DNA from: Opitutaceae bacterium
GTDB lineage: Bacteria > Verrucomicrobiota > Verrucomicrobiia > Opitutales > Opitutaceae
NCBI GenBank assembly: GCA_030648295.1
Contig: JAUSID010000263.1
Span: forward strand, 17,068 to 81,067
Length of the DNA: 64,000 bases
Direction of reading: 5' to 3'
Shown: positions 52,165-60,655 of the stretch, one piece after another
Layout of the letters: the number at the start of each line of letters is the position of its first letter
Position numbering within the stretch: the stretch's first letter is position 1
Notes under the pieces: generated by a model
Seen by the model: only the letters and a program-made list of their open reading frames with translations
Told to the model about the DNA's origin: nothing
The model's database searches: none
Program-made: the position numbers and the translations under genes

Positions 52165-53882
52165 TTAAAAACTCCCTTAATCAAATTATAAAAGACCTCA
52201 CGGCGTTTCTCCGGCGTCTTCTCGGTATTGGCCACCTCGAATGCAGCCAAGACGCGCGCAGCAATCCCCTTGAATCGCCGTTTACCCAAAACCTGCTTGG
52301 TTTCGGGATGCTCTTCATATATTCGGACGACCTTCCTTTCCCTATCAATATTTGCAAAGACGTTGGGCTCGTTTTTCTTGCTTTTGACGAGTTCCATTCC
52401 CGTAACCTTCGCCCTAGTTACCTCAGTCAATTTGCTTGAGAAGTCTTGGATGCTCTGTGTCGATTCCCGATCTCGCTTCCGTTCATTACGAGGCTTCTCC
52501 TCCTCCCACATTGATTTGAAAATCAGATCATAGAGAATACTGTGAACGAGCGCCTGAAGCCGGAGAAATTGCGGGTCCAAACTATTGAACCCGTCTCGAT
52601 CCACCTTGAGCGCATCGTCCAGCCCCTCGTCCACAAACACTTCGGCCGAGACCATTGTAATCCGCGGCCCTTCCGATCGGGGAAACGAAAAGAAACTGGA
52701 ATCATATTGGCCGATCGCGACATTCCGGATGCGGATGAGAATGCCCTGAAACTCCTTGGGAAACAGGCGTGAATTCTGAGCGAAGAAATATGCCGAGAAC
52801 CTGAGCGGGTAGCCGTTTACTTTCGCCGAATAGCTGACGTAATATAGTTGAAACACTTCGTCACGATTAGCCACGGTGAACACATATTTCTTTGCAGGCA
52901 CTTTCTCCGTATAAAATCCATCCGTCAGAGTGAAGCGCTCTTCCACTGGTTTTTCCTTGAGAGCACAATCGGATGGGGGCGTCGCAACCGAGTTACTGGG
53001 CAGCCTCAGCGGGCGTCGCATGATTACATTATCTATCTCGACGCGAAAATCGAAAGAAAGGAGCAGCTTCTGCAACGCCTGAAGTTCAGAGATCTTGAGA
53101 ATGCACGGCTCGATGCCAAGGGCATTCTTGTCGTCCACGTACGGAATCGGGCTGGCGAGGGCCAGGCCGTACAATAGCTGGTCGTAGGTCGAGGCGTAAA
53201 AAAGCGCGCTCAACTTCGGATTCGAGATGCACGCCAAAAATTCTTCAAAGTCCGCGTAAGAGGTTCTTAGGCCTTTGTGCTGAAGCTTCGCGTAATTCTT
53301 CAAGTCCGACAACGTTCGCTTGAAAGTCTCGCGTACAAACGTCGTCGTAATCGTAACGCCAGTTTTTTCCGGTATATACTTAAGATTGGAGATTGAGTAT
53401 TCCCCGGTCTCGACTAGAGTATCTTCGCCCTGCTCCTTGATCACTTTATCTATTTCTTTGCGCGTATATGGAGGAAACCTAATCGCGGCTTCAAATGCGC
53501 ATTTGCTCTTAGGATGGTAGGAAACGACCGAAAAGCGGGAGCAGATTTGGGCCAGCGACAGCAGACCCACTCCGAGCCGGCCGATGATCGGACGATTATT
53601 TCGGCCAAACCGCTCAGCGTCAGGAGTCTGCTTGAGGCTGTCCCCAATTCCGCCGTTCATCAAACGCTCAAATTCCTTTACCGAAATGCCGTAGCCGTTA
53701 TCCTCGCAGGTGAATTCGCTGAAATTGGGGAATCCGGTGTGAATCTTCGCATACGTCGCATCTGCGTCGTAGGCGTTTGAGATAAGTTCCTTGATCGCCC
53801 CCGCGGGCGTGCGATACATCCCTTGCGAAATGTGGCCAATAACCTTGGCTGCAAGTTTTACGGGCTTCCAGTTTTCAGCCAT
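52161..53882 (-). CDS. GHKL-type ATPase (MutL/MORC/Hsp90-like)
   Basis: A 573-residue protein with a clear GHKL ATP-binding fold at the N terminus: AIKELISNAYDADA (E32, N36), CEDNGYGIS (D61, G63, G65) and GRLGVGLLSL (101-110). The rest (about 200-570) is unrecognised, with a basic RNERKRDRESTQ stretch. GHKL ATPases related to MutL and MORC are known in some restriction-modification systems, where they may act as clamps or translocation switches on DNA. It lies 4 bp downstream of the methyltransferase gene and overlaps the next gene, so it is in the same operon. Conflict-system function is inferred. Confidence 0.85.
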   Translation of the reverse strand: MAENWKPVKLAAKVIGHISQGMYRTPAGAIKELISNAYDADATYAKIHTGFPNFSEFTCEDNGYGISVKEFERLMNGGIGDSLKQTPDAERFGRNNRPIIGRLGVGLLSLAQICSRFSVVSYHPKSKCAFEAAIRFPPYTRKEIDKVIKEQGEDTLVETGEYSISNLKYIPEKTGVTITTTFVRETFKRTLSDLKNYAKLQHKGLRTSYADFEEFLACISNPKLSALFYASTYDQLLYGLALASPIPYVDDKNALGIEPCILKISELQALQKLLLSFDFRVEIDNVIMRRPLRLPSNSVATPPSDCALKEKPVEERFTLTDGFYTEKVPAKKYVFTVANRDEVFQLYYVSYSAKVNGYPLRFSAYFFAQNSRLFPKEFQGILIRIRNVAIGQYDSSFFSFPRSEGPRITMVSAEVFVDEGLDDALKVDRDGFNSLDPQFLRLQALVHSILYDLIFKSMWEEEKPRNERKRDRESTQSIQDFSSKLTEVTRAKVTGMELVKSKKNEPNVFANIDRERKVVRIYEEHPETKQVLGKRRFKGIAARVLAAFEVANTEKTPEKRREVFYNLIKGVFK

Positions 53883-53886
53883 TGGA

Positions 53887-55443
53887 TTAAGCAGGGGTTG
53901 AAGGCCGAAAAAACAGAATGTGTTCCTTCAAAAATCTTTTTGTCCCTGTCGACCAGCGTTCCCTCCATTTGCGGATTTCAGTTACTTCAAATCCTTCGGT
54001 CGCAGCGATTTCGCCGAGCAATTTAGCCGTAGGAATCTTGATCTGGAAATACGAACTCTGGTCGCCGACGACATACGCACAGTGTGCCGAGTCCTTGAGC
54101 AGTGGTCGGAGCGCCCGGAAATGCCGCCTCATTCCGCCAAAGTATTCTTGTGTGACTTTTCCATACAGACGCTCGAATCCGCAATCGCGCGTTTTATCCG
54201 TGGCTGGCTTGCTCGCGGTCTTCCACGCGAGCTGCTTTTCAATTCTGCGGACAATACGCTGGAGGCGACTGAAATCCGTTACGTGTACGTCATCACAATC
54301 GGTTTTATAGATTCCTTTGGTGTGTGACCTCACCATACTGCGCTTTACATACCTGAGAGACATCACATCTCGGACATTTTCGAGATATGCCAATTCCAAT
54401 CGCGAGTTTCGCGTGTAATCATGTTCCGCAGGATAAGGCGGAGACGTAATCACGGCATCGAAACCCGCAGACGGGGCGTTAATTAGTTTGGCGGACAGTT
54501 TCCTAGAATCGGCACATCTCACGAACGTCTCCGCGGGCGGACATACATCTGTAGCTTCCAAATCGGCCGCCATCGATAGGACGCGATGGAGAAAGGCGTC
54601 CAGCACCGGATCGTTTCGAGGCTGGCCGCAGTATAGCTCCGGTCCGAAGCGCACATTGGAAGCCGTGTGCACCAGTACATGCATCGCAGCGAGGCGCAGC
54701 AGCTCGCGAACGCGGGACGCAGAGGTAAATTCGTCGATCGCGTGCTTCAAGGCGATCACGTCAAACAGCCGTGACCGCGTGATCCAACCACGCTTCACCA
54801 TGCCCGATGTAGTGACGTAAAGTGTCGTCCGATCAGATTCGAGCAATCTCAGGTTGCCCCGGCGCTTCTGAAACGCTGAGGTGATCTCCAAACCAAGGCG
54901 GACGAGTTCACTTCGATCGATTCGCCAGTTTGTTTTTGCCTTCGTCGCGAAACAACTCGAAGGATTCGCATCTACGGCCCAACAGTTGATGCCGCGCTTC
55001 TTGCATTCGACCGCGGTGGTTCCGGCGCCCGAGAACGGATCGAGCACGGCGGCCTCCGGCCCCAACTTGAATTCATCTAACAACGCGCCGACCAAGTGGT
55101 CGGAGTAACCGAGCACTAGGCGGTACCAGTCGTGGATCTCCCCGTTCTTGAATTGTTGCGGCCCAACGTCGTCTCTTTGTAAAGAGACGCTTTCGTCGTT
55201 GATGCCGTTGCCCTTCACCATCGCGGATAGCCATCGCGGCGAGCGCACCAATTCGAGCAGAGAGTCGACTCCATCGCGCCGTGCTGCACGACGCTGGGTG
55301 GTGGCGACATGATTGTGGAGCAAGGTTGCTGGGAAATCTGGCGAAACTCTAAGGGTTGTGGTGGGAAGCGCAATTTCATTAACTCGTGGAAGTTCAGTAA
55401 CTCCCGAGCGCGGCGATGTCACGTAATTTGGCGATGTTCCCAA
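53887..55443 (-). CDS. DNA methyltransferase (SAM-dependent, SPPY type)
   Basis: Up to 518 residues. The longest frame starts at a TTG (55443); an ATG at 55221 would give 444 residues and still contain all motifs. Motif I LDPFSGAGTTAVE (134-146) precedes motif IV ITSPPYPAE (332-340), with about 190 residues between that could be a target-recognition domain; this order fits alpha-type or divergent amino-methyltransferases. The TSPPY motif suggests N4-cytosine or N6-adenine modification; the base cannot be decided. It is the promoter-proximal gene of the cassette. A partial IS256-type transposase lies immediately upstream. Confidence 0.9.
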   Translation of the reverse strand: MGTSPNYVTSPRSGVTELPRVNEIALPTTTLRVSPDFPATLLHNHVATTQRRAARRDGVDSLLELVRSPRWLSAMVKGNGINDESVSLQRDDVGPQQFKNGEIHDWYRLVLGYSDHLVGALLDEFKLGPEAAVLDPFSGAGTTAVECKKRGINCWAVDANPSSCFATKAKTNWRIDRSELVRLGLEITSAFQKRRGNLRLLESDRTTLYVTTSGMVKRGWITRSRLFDVIALKHAIDEFTSASRVRELLRLAAMHVLVHTASNVRFGPELYCGQPRNDPVLDAFLHRVLSMAADLEATDVCPPAETFVRCADSRKLSAKLINAPSAGFDAVITSPPYPAEHDYTRNSRLELAYLENVRDVMSLRYVKRSMVRSHTKGIYKTDCDDVHVTDFSRLQRIVRRIEKQLAWKTASKPATDKTRDCGFERLYGKVTQEYFGGMRRHFRALRPLLKDSAHCAYVVGDQSSYFQIKIPTAKLLGEIAATEGFEVTEIRKWRERWSTGTKRFLKEHILFFRPSTPA

Positions 55444-55504
55444 CTTGGAGGCTCATTTTCCTCGAAGTCCGGGTAACGGGAGAAACCGGCCCACGCGCAC
55501 GCCA

Positions 55505-55678
55505 GAATCCGCGGCACGTGGTGGCGCGAGGCGTTACGAGCATTTGGCGGACCGGGTGGACACCCGAGCGGGCCATTATGGACGGCAACTACACACCAAG
55601 GCAGGCGATGTGACGCTCAAGGTGCCGAAACTACGGAGTCTTCCGTTCGAAAGCGCCATCATAACGCGCTACAGGCGT
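55505..55678 (+). pseudogene. IS256-type (Mutator) transposase fragment
   Basis: About 58 codons read ARRYEHLADRVDTRAGHY, then HTKAGDVTLKVPKLRSLPFE and ITRYRR. This is the conserved N-terminal segment of IS256-family transposases. No start, catalytic DDE region or terminal repeats remain. It marks an old insertion at the right edge of the AT-rich island. Confidence 0.75.
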
Positions 55679-55741
55679 TGCGTTCTTGAAGACGGTGAAC
55701 CCAGGCAGGAACCGACAGAGATGAGAAGACGCGTTGGGCGC

Positions 55742-55777
55742 AAAAGAACCGGGCACCCCGCTTAGGGGGCCCGGTTC
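55742..55777 (-). terminator. Intrinsic terminator of minus-strand gene fragment
   Basis: Stem GAACCGGGC/GCCCGGTTC extended by CCCC/GGGG with one bulged A and loop GCTTA. On the minus strand it is followed by TTTT. It stands 20 bp after the stop at 55798 and shows that this gene was once transcribed normally. Confidence 0.75.
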
Positions 55778-55797
55778 GCGGGTGTGTGGGGTGGTCT

Positions 55798-56067
55798 TTA
55801 CTTCGCGACGGCGGTCTTCGCGGCGACGTTGGCCGGGCGGGTCAATCCGCTCCGGCGCTCGCTGTCGCGCACGTAACCCATCGCTTCGTACAACTCGCCG
55901 TTCGGCCCTTCACCGGGATCGCCCTTCACGGCGTTGACGACACACTGCACCGTCTGCAGCGAAACGCCGTCGGAGTCGTTGCGCTGGTTTGCCGCCGCTA
56001 CCAACTCGGCCTCGAGCTTCGCGATTTGCGCCCGCGAATCCAGGCTCGGCTTTATCCTTGTCTTGAA
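55798..56067 (-). pseudogene. C-terminal part of a conserved small protein, 5' end disrupted
   Basis: About 89 codons read sensibly: FKTRIKPSLDSRAQIAKLEAELV, VQCVVNAVKGDPGEGPNGELYEAMGYV and SGLTRP. It looks like a helical hypothetical protein with its own terminator downstream. No start codon remains; the reading frame continues upstream only into a dispersed inverted repeat (arms 56072-56099 and 56121-56149), which seems to have replaced the 5' end. It could still be expressed from an undetected GTG/TTG start. Confidence 0.5.
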
Positions 56068-56071
56068 CTGG

Positions 56072-56149
56072 GCGTGGCTGCGGCATCTTGCCGCAGACGA
56101 GTCGGACCGACCATCGACACCATCTGCGGCTGGAAGCCGCAGCCACTGC
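56072..56149. repeat. Inverted repeat GTGGCTGCGGC family
   Basis: Arms 56072-56099 (GCGTGGCTGCGGCATCTTGC...) and 56121-56149 (CATCTGCGGCTGGAAGCCGC...) are inverted copies. The family is related to 27315-27364 and to 36415-36425. Its left end abuts the truncated gene. Confidence 0.7.
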
Positions 56150-56437
56150 GGCCAGACCGTTCGTGAGTTCGGGTCGATTTGAAAGGGACAGCTAATTCGA
56201 ACGTCCCTGGTTGCGGGCCGGAGGCCCGCGCTCCCGGGCCAGGCGCGTTTTGCTTCGCGGTGCGGTAGTCGTTTCCGTTTTGGCGAAACCTGCCGAAGGC
56301 GGGCAAGCACCGCCAGAGGCGGGCAAGCGTTTACCCGCCTTCGGCGGGCTCACGCGTTCCGCTACGGGTGGCGATGCGGGTGATGCGAATGGAGCATCCG
56401 CAGTTTACTGGCACGCCACGTATGCATTTCCATCGGT

Positions 56438-56549
56438 ACTTAGCGGCATGGCGGCAAGCGCCAGCCCTACAACCGGGATTCATCATCGTCGTCTGACATC
56501 TGGCTTCTGGCCTCTGGCCTCTGGCTTCTGTCGTCTGTCGTCTGCCGTC
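56438..56549. repeat. Dispersed 40-bp repeat followed by heptamer array
   Basis: 56442-56472 (GCGGCATGGCGGCAAGCGCC...) is repeated at 56900-56930. The heptamer array 56487-56549 has nine units (TGGCCTC, TGGCTTC, TGTCGTC and similar). No gene is supported in 56150-56638. Confidence 0.75.
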
Positions 56550-56638
56550 CGGCCGTCTGTCACTTCCGCTGCGGCTGCGCCGCCCCGCGGCCCCGGCATT
56601 GACGGCGGGCACAATATGCGCCATGCGAGCACGTCGCC

Positions 56639-56851
56639 ATGAAACCGCGCTGGATTCAGCTGAGTCTCCTTGCCGGCCTCGTCGTTCTCGCCGGCTGCGC
56701 CACCAATTCCGAGCTCACGCAGAAGGAGAAGGACAGGTTCGCCCGCGAAACCGAACGGGAAAACCAGAAGCAGGCCCAGGCCCAGGAGAAGATGCTCCGC
56801 CAGGCGACCCAGGGACAACGATCGCGCGACAGTTTCGGCGGCCGTCGATAG
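56639..56851 (+). CDS. Small lipoprotein
   Basis: 70 residues. Lipoprotein signal LLAGLVVLAGC (lipobox LAGC, Cys20) followed by a charged, Gln/Glu/Lys-rich helix (about 25-60), RFARETERENQKQAQAQEKM. Small coiled-coil lipoproteins of this kind occur in many Verrucomicrobiota; the function is unknown, perhaps an envelope spacer. It stands alone between repeat blocks. Confidence 0.7.
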   Translation: MKPRWIQLSLLAGLVVLAGCATNSELTQKEKDRFARETERENQKQAQAQEKMLRQATQGQRSRDSFGGRR

Positions 56852-56953
56852 CTGCCAGCGTGAGCGGCTGGCCGGACCTGCAGTTCGACTTGCATTTTGC
56901 GGCATGGCGCCAAGCGCCACCCCTACAAAGGAGATTCGTTACGACAGTTCCTC

Positions 56954-57030
56954 GGCTTCTGTCTTCTGGCTTCTGCCGTCTGCCGTCTGTCGTCTGTCGT
57001 CTGTCGTCTGGCCGCTGGCCTCTGGCTTCT
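56954..57030. repeat. Heptamer array upstream of kinase gene
   Basis: Eleven units such as GGCTTCT, GCCGTCT, GTCGTCT, GGCCTCT. It is located about 100 bp before the start codon of the histidine kinase. Confidence 0.8.
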
Positions 57031-57130
57031 CCCTGCCCCCTTGCCCTGGGGCCACTACGCAACAAAACGGATGCCGGCTTCGGTTGTTTCCATTTGCGGT
57101 CCGGGTCGCGCGGGCAAGTCTCGCGCTCCC

Positions 57131-58249
57131 ATGCCCGCCCCGAAAACAGTCAAAGCTCCGAGCGGTCTGAGGGCCGCCGATTTGCGGGCGCTGGAACCGG
57201 CGGCGAAACCGCGCACCTTCGCCCCGGGCCAGGTCATCTTCACGGCCGGCGATGCGGGCGACGGTTGTTATCTTGTCGCCAGTGGCCGCGTGGAGATCTC
57301 GGCCGCAGTCGGGCCCGGCGAATCGCGGGTCCTCGCGTGCATCGGTCCCGGCGACTTTTTTGGCGAGATGGCAGTGATCGATGACGCGCCGCGGTCGGCC
57401 ACGGCGACGGCGGAAGTGTCGACCCGGGCGCTGTTCATCGCACGGCAGGATTTGCTCGACCTGCTCGAGCGCCAGCCCGGGCTCGCGCTGCGGATCATCC
57501 GTGAATTCAGCGCGCGGATGCGCAGCCTGAACGAGCGTTACGTGGAGGAAATCCGGCAGGCGGAGCGGCTCGCGGTGGTGGGCCGGTTCGCCACGTCGAT
57601 CGTGCACGATTTCAAGAACCCGCTCGCGATCATCGGGCTGGCGACCGATCTCGCGTGCAGCCGCGGCTCGCGATGGACGGAGCGGCGGCAGATGCGAACG
57701 ATGGTTTCGCGACAGACGCAGCGGATGCACTCGATGCTTCAGGAATTGATCGATTTCGCCCGGCCGGGCGGCCAGCACCCGAAGCTGCGTCCCGTGCGAT
57801 TTGCGCCGTACCTCAATTCGCTCGCCGAGGAAGTCAGCCCGCAGCTGGCGCAACGCGGCGTGAAGCTCGTGGTGGAGACACCGCCGCGAGTGCCGGTGCG
57901 GATGGAGCCGCAGCGGCTGTCGCGGCTGTTCTACAATCTTCTGTCCAACGCCGCGGACGAGATGAAAGACGGCGGGACGATCACGCTGCGTTTCAAGAAA
58001 CACAGCCGCGAGCTGCTGATTGAAGTGCAGGACGAGGGCCAGGGCATCGCGCCGGAATTCGTGGACTCGCTCTTCAAGCCGTTCGCGACGCACGGCAAGC
58101 CGCACGGCACCGGGCTCGGGCTGACGATTTGCCGCCGAATCGCGGAGGATCTGGGCGGGCGGATTTGGGCGACAAGCATCCCCGGCAAAGGCGCCACGTT
58201 CGCCTTCACGCTGCGGCTGGCGAACCAGGCGACCTCGCGGCGGTTGTAG
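57131..58249 (+). CDS. Histidine kinase with N-terminal cyclic-nucleotide-binding domain
   Basis: A 372-residue cytoplasmic protein. The CRP-like cyclic-nucleotide-binding domain is at about 20-130 (PGQVIFTAGDAGDGCYLVASGRVEIS and FFGEMAVIDDAPRSATATA). A HisKA region follows with VGRFATSIVHDFKNPL (phospho-acceptor H159), then an HATPase_c domain with the N box FYNLLSNAADEM, DEGQGI and GTGLGLTI. There are no transmembrane segments and no receiver domain; a response regulator is not adjacent. Binding of a cyclic nucleotide would thus control autophosphorylation (inference). The ATG at 57131 begins just before the domain; the open frame upstream runs through the heptamer array and was not used. 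Confidence 0.88.
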   Translation: MPAPKTVKAPSGLRAADLRALEPAAKPRTFAPGQVIFTAGDAGDGCYLVASGRVEISAAVGPGESRVLACIGPGDFFGEMAVIDDAPRSATATAEVSTRALFIARQDLLDLLERQPGLALRIIREFSARMRSLNERYVEEIRQAERLAVVGRFATSIVHDFKNPLAIIGLATDLACSRGSRWTERRQMRTMVSRQTQRMHSMLQELIDFARPGGQHPKLRPVRFAPYLNSLAEEVSPQLAQRGVKLVVETPPRVPVRMEPQRLSRLFYNLLSNAADEMKDGGTITLRFKKHSRELLIEVQDEGQGIAPEFVDSLFKPFATHGKPHGTGLGLTICRRIAEDLGGRIWATSIPGKGATFAFTLRLANQATSRRL

Positions 58250-58330
58250 GGGGCCTGAAGAACGCGAGACTGGGAAGAACGCGAGACGCGGAAGACGCGG
58301 ACAAACGGCAGAAAGAAGAAACCCGGAGAT

Positions 58331-58349
58331 CTTAACGTAATACGTGAAG
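58331..58349. other. Imperfect copy of the TTAACGTA palindrome
   Basis: CTTAACGTA and TACGTGAAG flank a single A, about 80 bp after the kinase stop. Related to 6870-6890. Confidence 0.45.
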
Positions 58350-58509
58350 AACGACGGTTGCAGGGCTGCCGTTCACCGGGCAGGCCGTGCCTGCGTTTCG
58401 AAATGCATTACGCGGCCCGGCGGTGAACGCCGGCCCGACAAACGGGAAACCCTAACTTCAATTACCGAGGCGGGTGGAAGCCGAAGCTTTCGCATAATCT
58501 GGCGCCCTT

Positions 58510-58600
58510 CATCTGTCGTCCGTCGTCCGTCGTCTGACGTCTGACGTCTGTCGTCTGTCGTCTGGCCTCTGGCTTCTCCCTGCTCCCTTCTCCCTTCTCC
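58510..58600. repeat. 13-unit heptamer array
   Basis: Units CATCTGT, CGTCCGT twice, CGTCTGA twice, CGTCTGT twice, CGTCTGG, CCTCTGG, CTTCTCC, CTGCTCC, CTTCTCC twice. It lies between the convergent kinase and sulfatase genes. Confidence 0.85.
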
Positions 58601-58650
58601 CGCGGCGCACGTTACGATTGCCGGAAAAGGATTCGGTCGCCACGCCGCGT

Positions 58651-60123
58651 TCACCGCGCCCTTTTCGCCTTCTCCTTGGACCGGCCGGCCGTGGGTTCCG
58701 TCGGATACAACGTCTGCGGGTTTTTCACGATGCCGGCGGGACGGCGCGCCGTGGGGGCGTTGCCGCCGATCTCGGCGTTCATCTTCGCCGCCAGCGCCTG
58801 AAGCTTCGCCACGATTTCGGGATGCCGACCGGCCACATTGGTCTGCTCGCCGATTTCAGTATCCAGGTTGTACAGACGGGGGTTCTTCATCGCATCGCCC
58901 GACGTGCCTTTCTTCATCCCCTCCGCCTGCGTCGCGATGGCGAGTTTCCAAGGCCCCTGCCGGACAGCCTGGAGATTATAGCCTTGGAAATAATAATGCG
59001 CCTCGCGCGGCGAGTCCTTCCGCTTGCCCAGCAGCAGCGGCGAAATGTCGCGTCCATCGATCACCGGTTCGGCCGGCACGGTGCCGCCGGCGAGCGAGAC
59101 CGCGGTTGGGAGCAAATCGATGGTGCCGGCGACTGCGTCGCACACCGTGCCCGGCGCGATTTTGCCCGGCCACCATGCAATCGTCGGCACGCGGACGCCG
59201 CCCTCCCACGTGCTGCCTTTGCCGCCGCGCAACGGTCCCGCACTGCCGCCGTCGGCGCCCTTGATCAACCACGGGCCGTTGTCGCTGGTGAAGATGACGA
59301 GCGTCCGCTCGGCGAGCTTCAACTCGCGCAGGGTGTCGAGCACGCGGCCCACACTCCAATCGACCTCCTCGACCCAGTCGCCGAACCGGCCATTGGAAGA
59401 TTTTCCGCGAAACGCCGCGCCGGGATGAATGGGGGTGTGTACCGCGGTGTGCGGCAGATAGAGCAGGAACGGACGGTCCTTGCTCTCGCGGATGAAGTTC
59501 ACCGCCTCGGTCGTGTAGCGTTCGACGATCGCGTTTTGTTTTTCCTCGTCGAGCAACTCGAGGACCTGGTCGTTGCGCACCAGCGGCACGACGCGTTCGC
59601 CGCCCGACGCAGGCGCGCGCTGCATGTCGTTCGAATACGGGATGCCGAGATAACGATCGAAGCCCTGCTTCGTGGGCAGGAATGGCGGCTGATCGCCGAC
59701 GTGCCATTTGCCAATGCACATCGTCGCGTAGCCGCGCTCCTTCAGCCGTTCCGCGATGGTGAATTCGCGTGGATTAAGCCCGTTCGCCGAACCGGGCGGA
59801 TAGACGCCGGGCACGGAAACGCGCACTCCGTAGCAGCCCGTGAGCAGCTGCGCGCGCGACACGGAGCAAACCGGGGCCGCGTAGAACGAGGTGAGCTTCA
59901 TGCCTTCGCGCGCCATCCGATCGAGCTGCGGCGTTTTCTGTTTCTTCGCGCCAAACGGCCCGATGTCGGCGTAGCCCATGTCATCGATGAAAATGATTAC
60001 GACATTGGGCTTGGCCGTATCCGCAGCGCGGAGGGCCGTCACGGGCGCCAGCAGCATCGAGCAAAGCGAGACCACGCGGCGGATGAAGCGCGGCGAGGCA
60101 AAGAGGGAGAGGATGAGGTGCAC
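58651..60123 (-). CDS. Sulfatase (arylsulfatase A-like) with atypical active-site motif
   Basis: A 490-residue exported sulfatase. The GTG at 60123 is preferred because it places a signal peptide (RRVVSLCSMLLAPVTALRA) at the N terminus; an open frame extends to 60228. Family features: NVVIIFIDDMGYADIG (metal ligands in IDDMG), the site APVCSVSRAQLLTGCYG, GKWHVGD, LYLPHTAVHTP and TSDNGPW. The classical signature is C/S-x-P/A-x-R; here it is CSVSR with Val in place of Pro/Ala, so formylglycine formation by the usual enzyme may be affected. It would remove sulfate from a sulfated polysaccharide or glycan. Confidence 0.88.
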   Translation of the reverse strand: MHLILSLFASPRFIRRVVSLCSMLLAPVTALRAADTAKPNVVIIFIDDMGYADIGPFGAKKQKTPQLDRMAREGMKLTSFYAAPVCSVSRAQLLTGCYGVRVSVPGVYPPGSANGLNPREFTIAERLKERGYATMCIGKWHVGDQPPFLPTKQGFDRYLGIPYSNDMQRAPASGGERVVPLVRNDQVLELLDEEKQNAIVERYTTEAVNFIRESKDRPFLLYLPHTAVHTPIHPGAAFRGKSSNGRFGDWVEEVDWSVGRVLDTLRELKLAERTLVIFTSDNGPWLIKGADGGSAGPLRGGKGSTWEGGVRVPTIAWWPGKIAPGTVCDAVAGTIDLLPTAVSLAGGTVPAEPVIDGRDISPLLLGKRKDSPREAHYYFQGYNLQAVRQGPWKLAIATQAEGMKKGTSGDAMKNPRLYNLDTEIGEQTNVAGRHPEIVAKLQALAAKMNAEIGGNAPTARRPAGIVKNPQTLYPTEPTAGRSKEKAKRAR

Positions 60124-60376
60124 GGGTGGTTGAGGTTCGCTGTGCGGGCTGAGATTCAAGTGGTGCCAAGCCTCGCGCTTATCATGCGAGTCCGCGCGAA
60201 TACAGAGCGCTGGAAAGCGACAGGTCAATTCGTCCGGTCGTGCTTCACGCGAATTCCGGAGCCGTTAACCCGGATTTTTCACAGCCATGAAAAGTTTTGA
60301 ACAGAGAAAAATCCGTCTGCCCTGCGGGCAGAGCGACTTCGTCGCGGTTAGCCCCGACAAAGTCGGCCCGACAGGG

Positions 60377-60410
60377 CGAAGATTTCACACCTCTGAGTGT
60401 GAAATCTTCG
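60377..60410. repeat. Perfect 14-bp hairpin
   Basis: CGAAGATTTCACAC / GTGTGAAATCTTCG with loop CTCTGA. It lies inside a 530-bp gap rich in inverted repeats (for example CTGCCCTGCGGGCAG near 60319). No gene is supported in 60229-60655. Confidence 0.75.
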
Positions 60411-60412
60411 GG

Positions 60413-60546
60413 TTAACCGCGAATGAACGCGAATGAACGCGAATCTCAGCGGACGGGCAAAAGGTCCGCGGTGAAGTCCACCGTCGCAGCTCAACAAAGC
60501 GCTCCCGCCTGGTCTTCGCGTGAATTCGCGTTTATTCGCGGTTGAA
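60413..60546. repeat. Inverted repeat of decamer units (CGCGAATGAA family)
   Basis: Left arm 60413-60445 (TTAACCGCGAATGAACGCGA...) and right arm 60513-60546 (the reverse complement reads TTCAACCGCGAATAAACGCG...). Same family as 36146-36294. Confidence 0.75.
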
Positions 60547-60551
60547 CGCGA

Positions 60552-60628
60552 AACCCAGAACCCAGAACCCAGAACCCAGAACCCAGAACCCAGAACCCAG
60601 AACCCAGAACCCAGAACTCAAAACTCAG
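60552..60628. repeat. 11-unit heptamer array AACCCAG
   Basis: Nine perfect AACCCAG copies plus AACTCAA and AACTCAG. On the minus strand the unit is CTGGGTT, i.e. TCTGGGT when read across units. It ends 28 bp downstream of the stop codon of the minus-strand gene at 60656. Confidence 0.9.
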
Positions 60629-60655
60629 AACGCGTCGCGGCCGCCGCGGCGCCGC

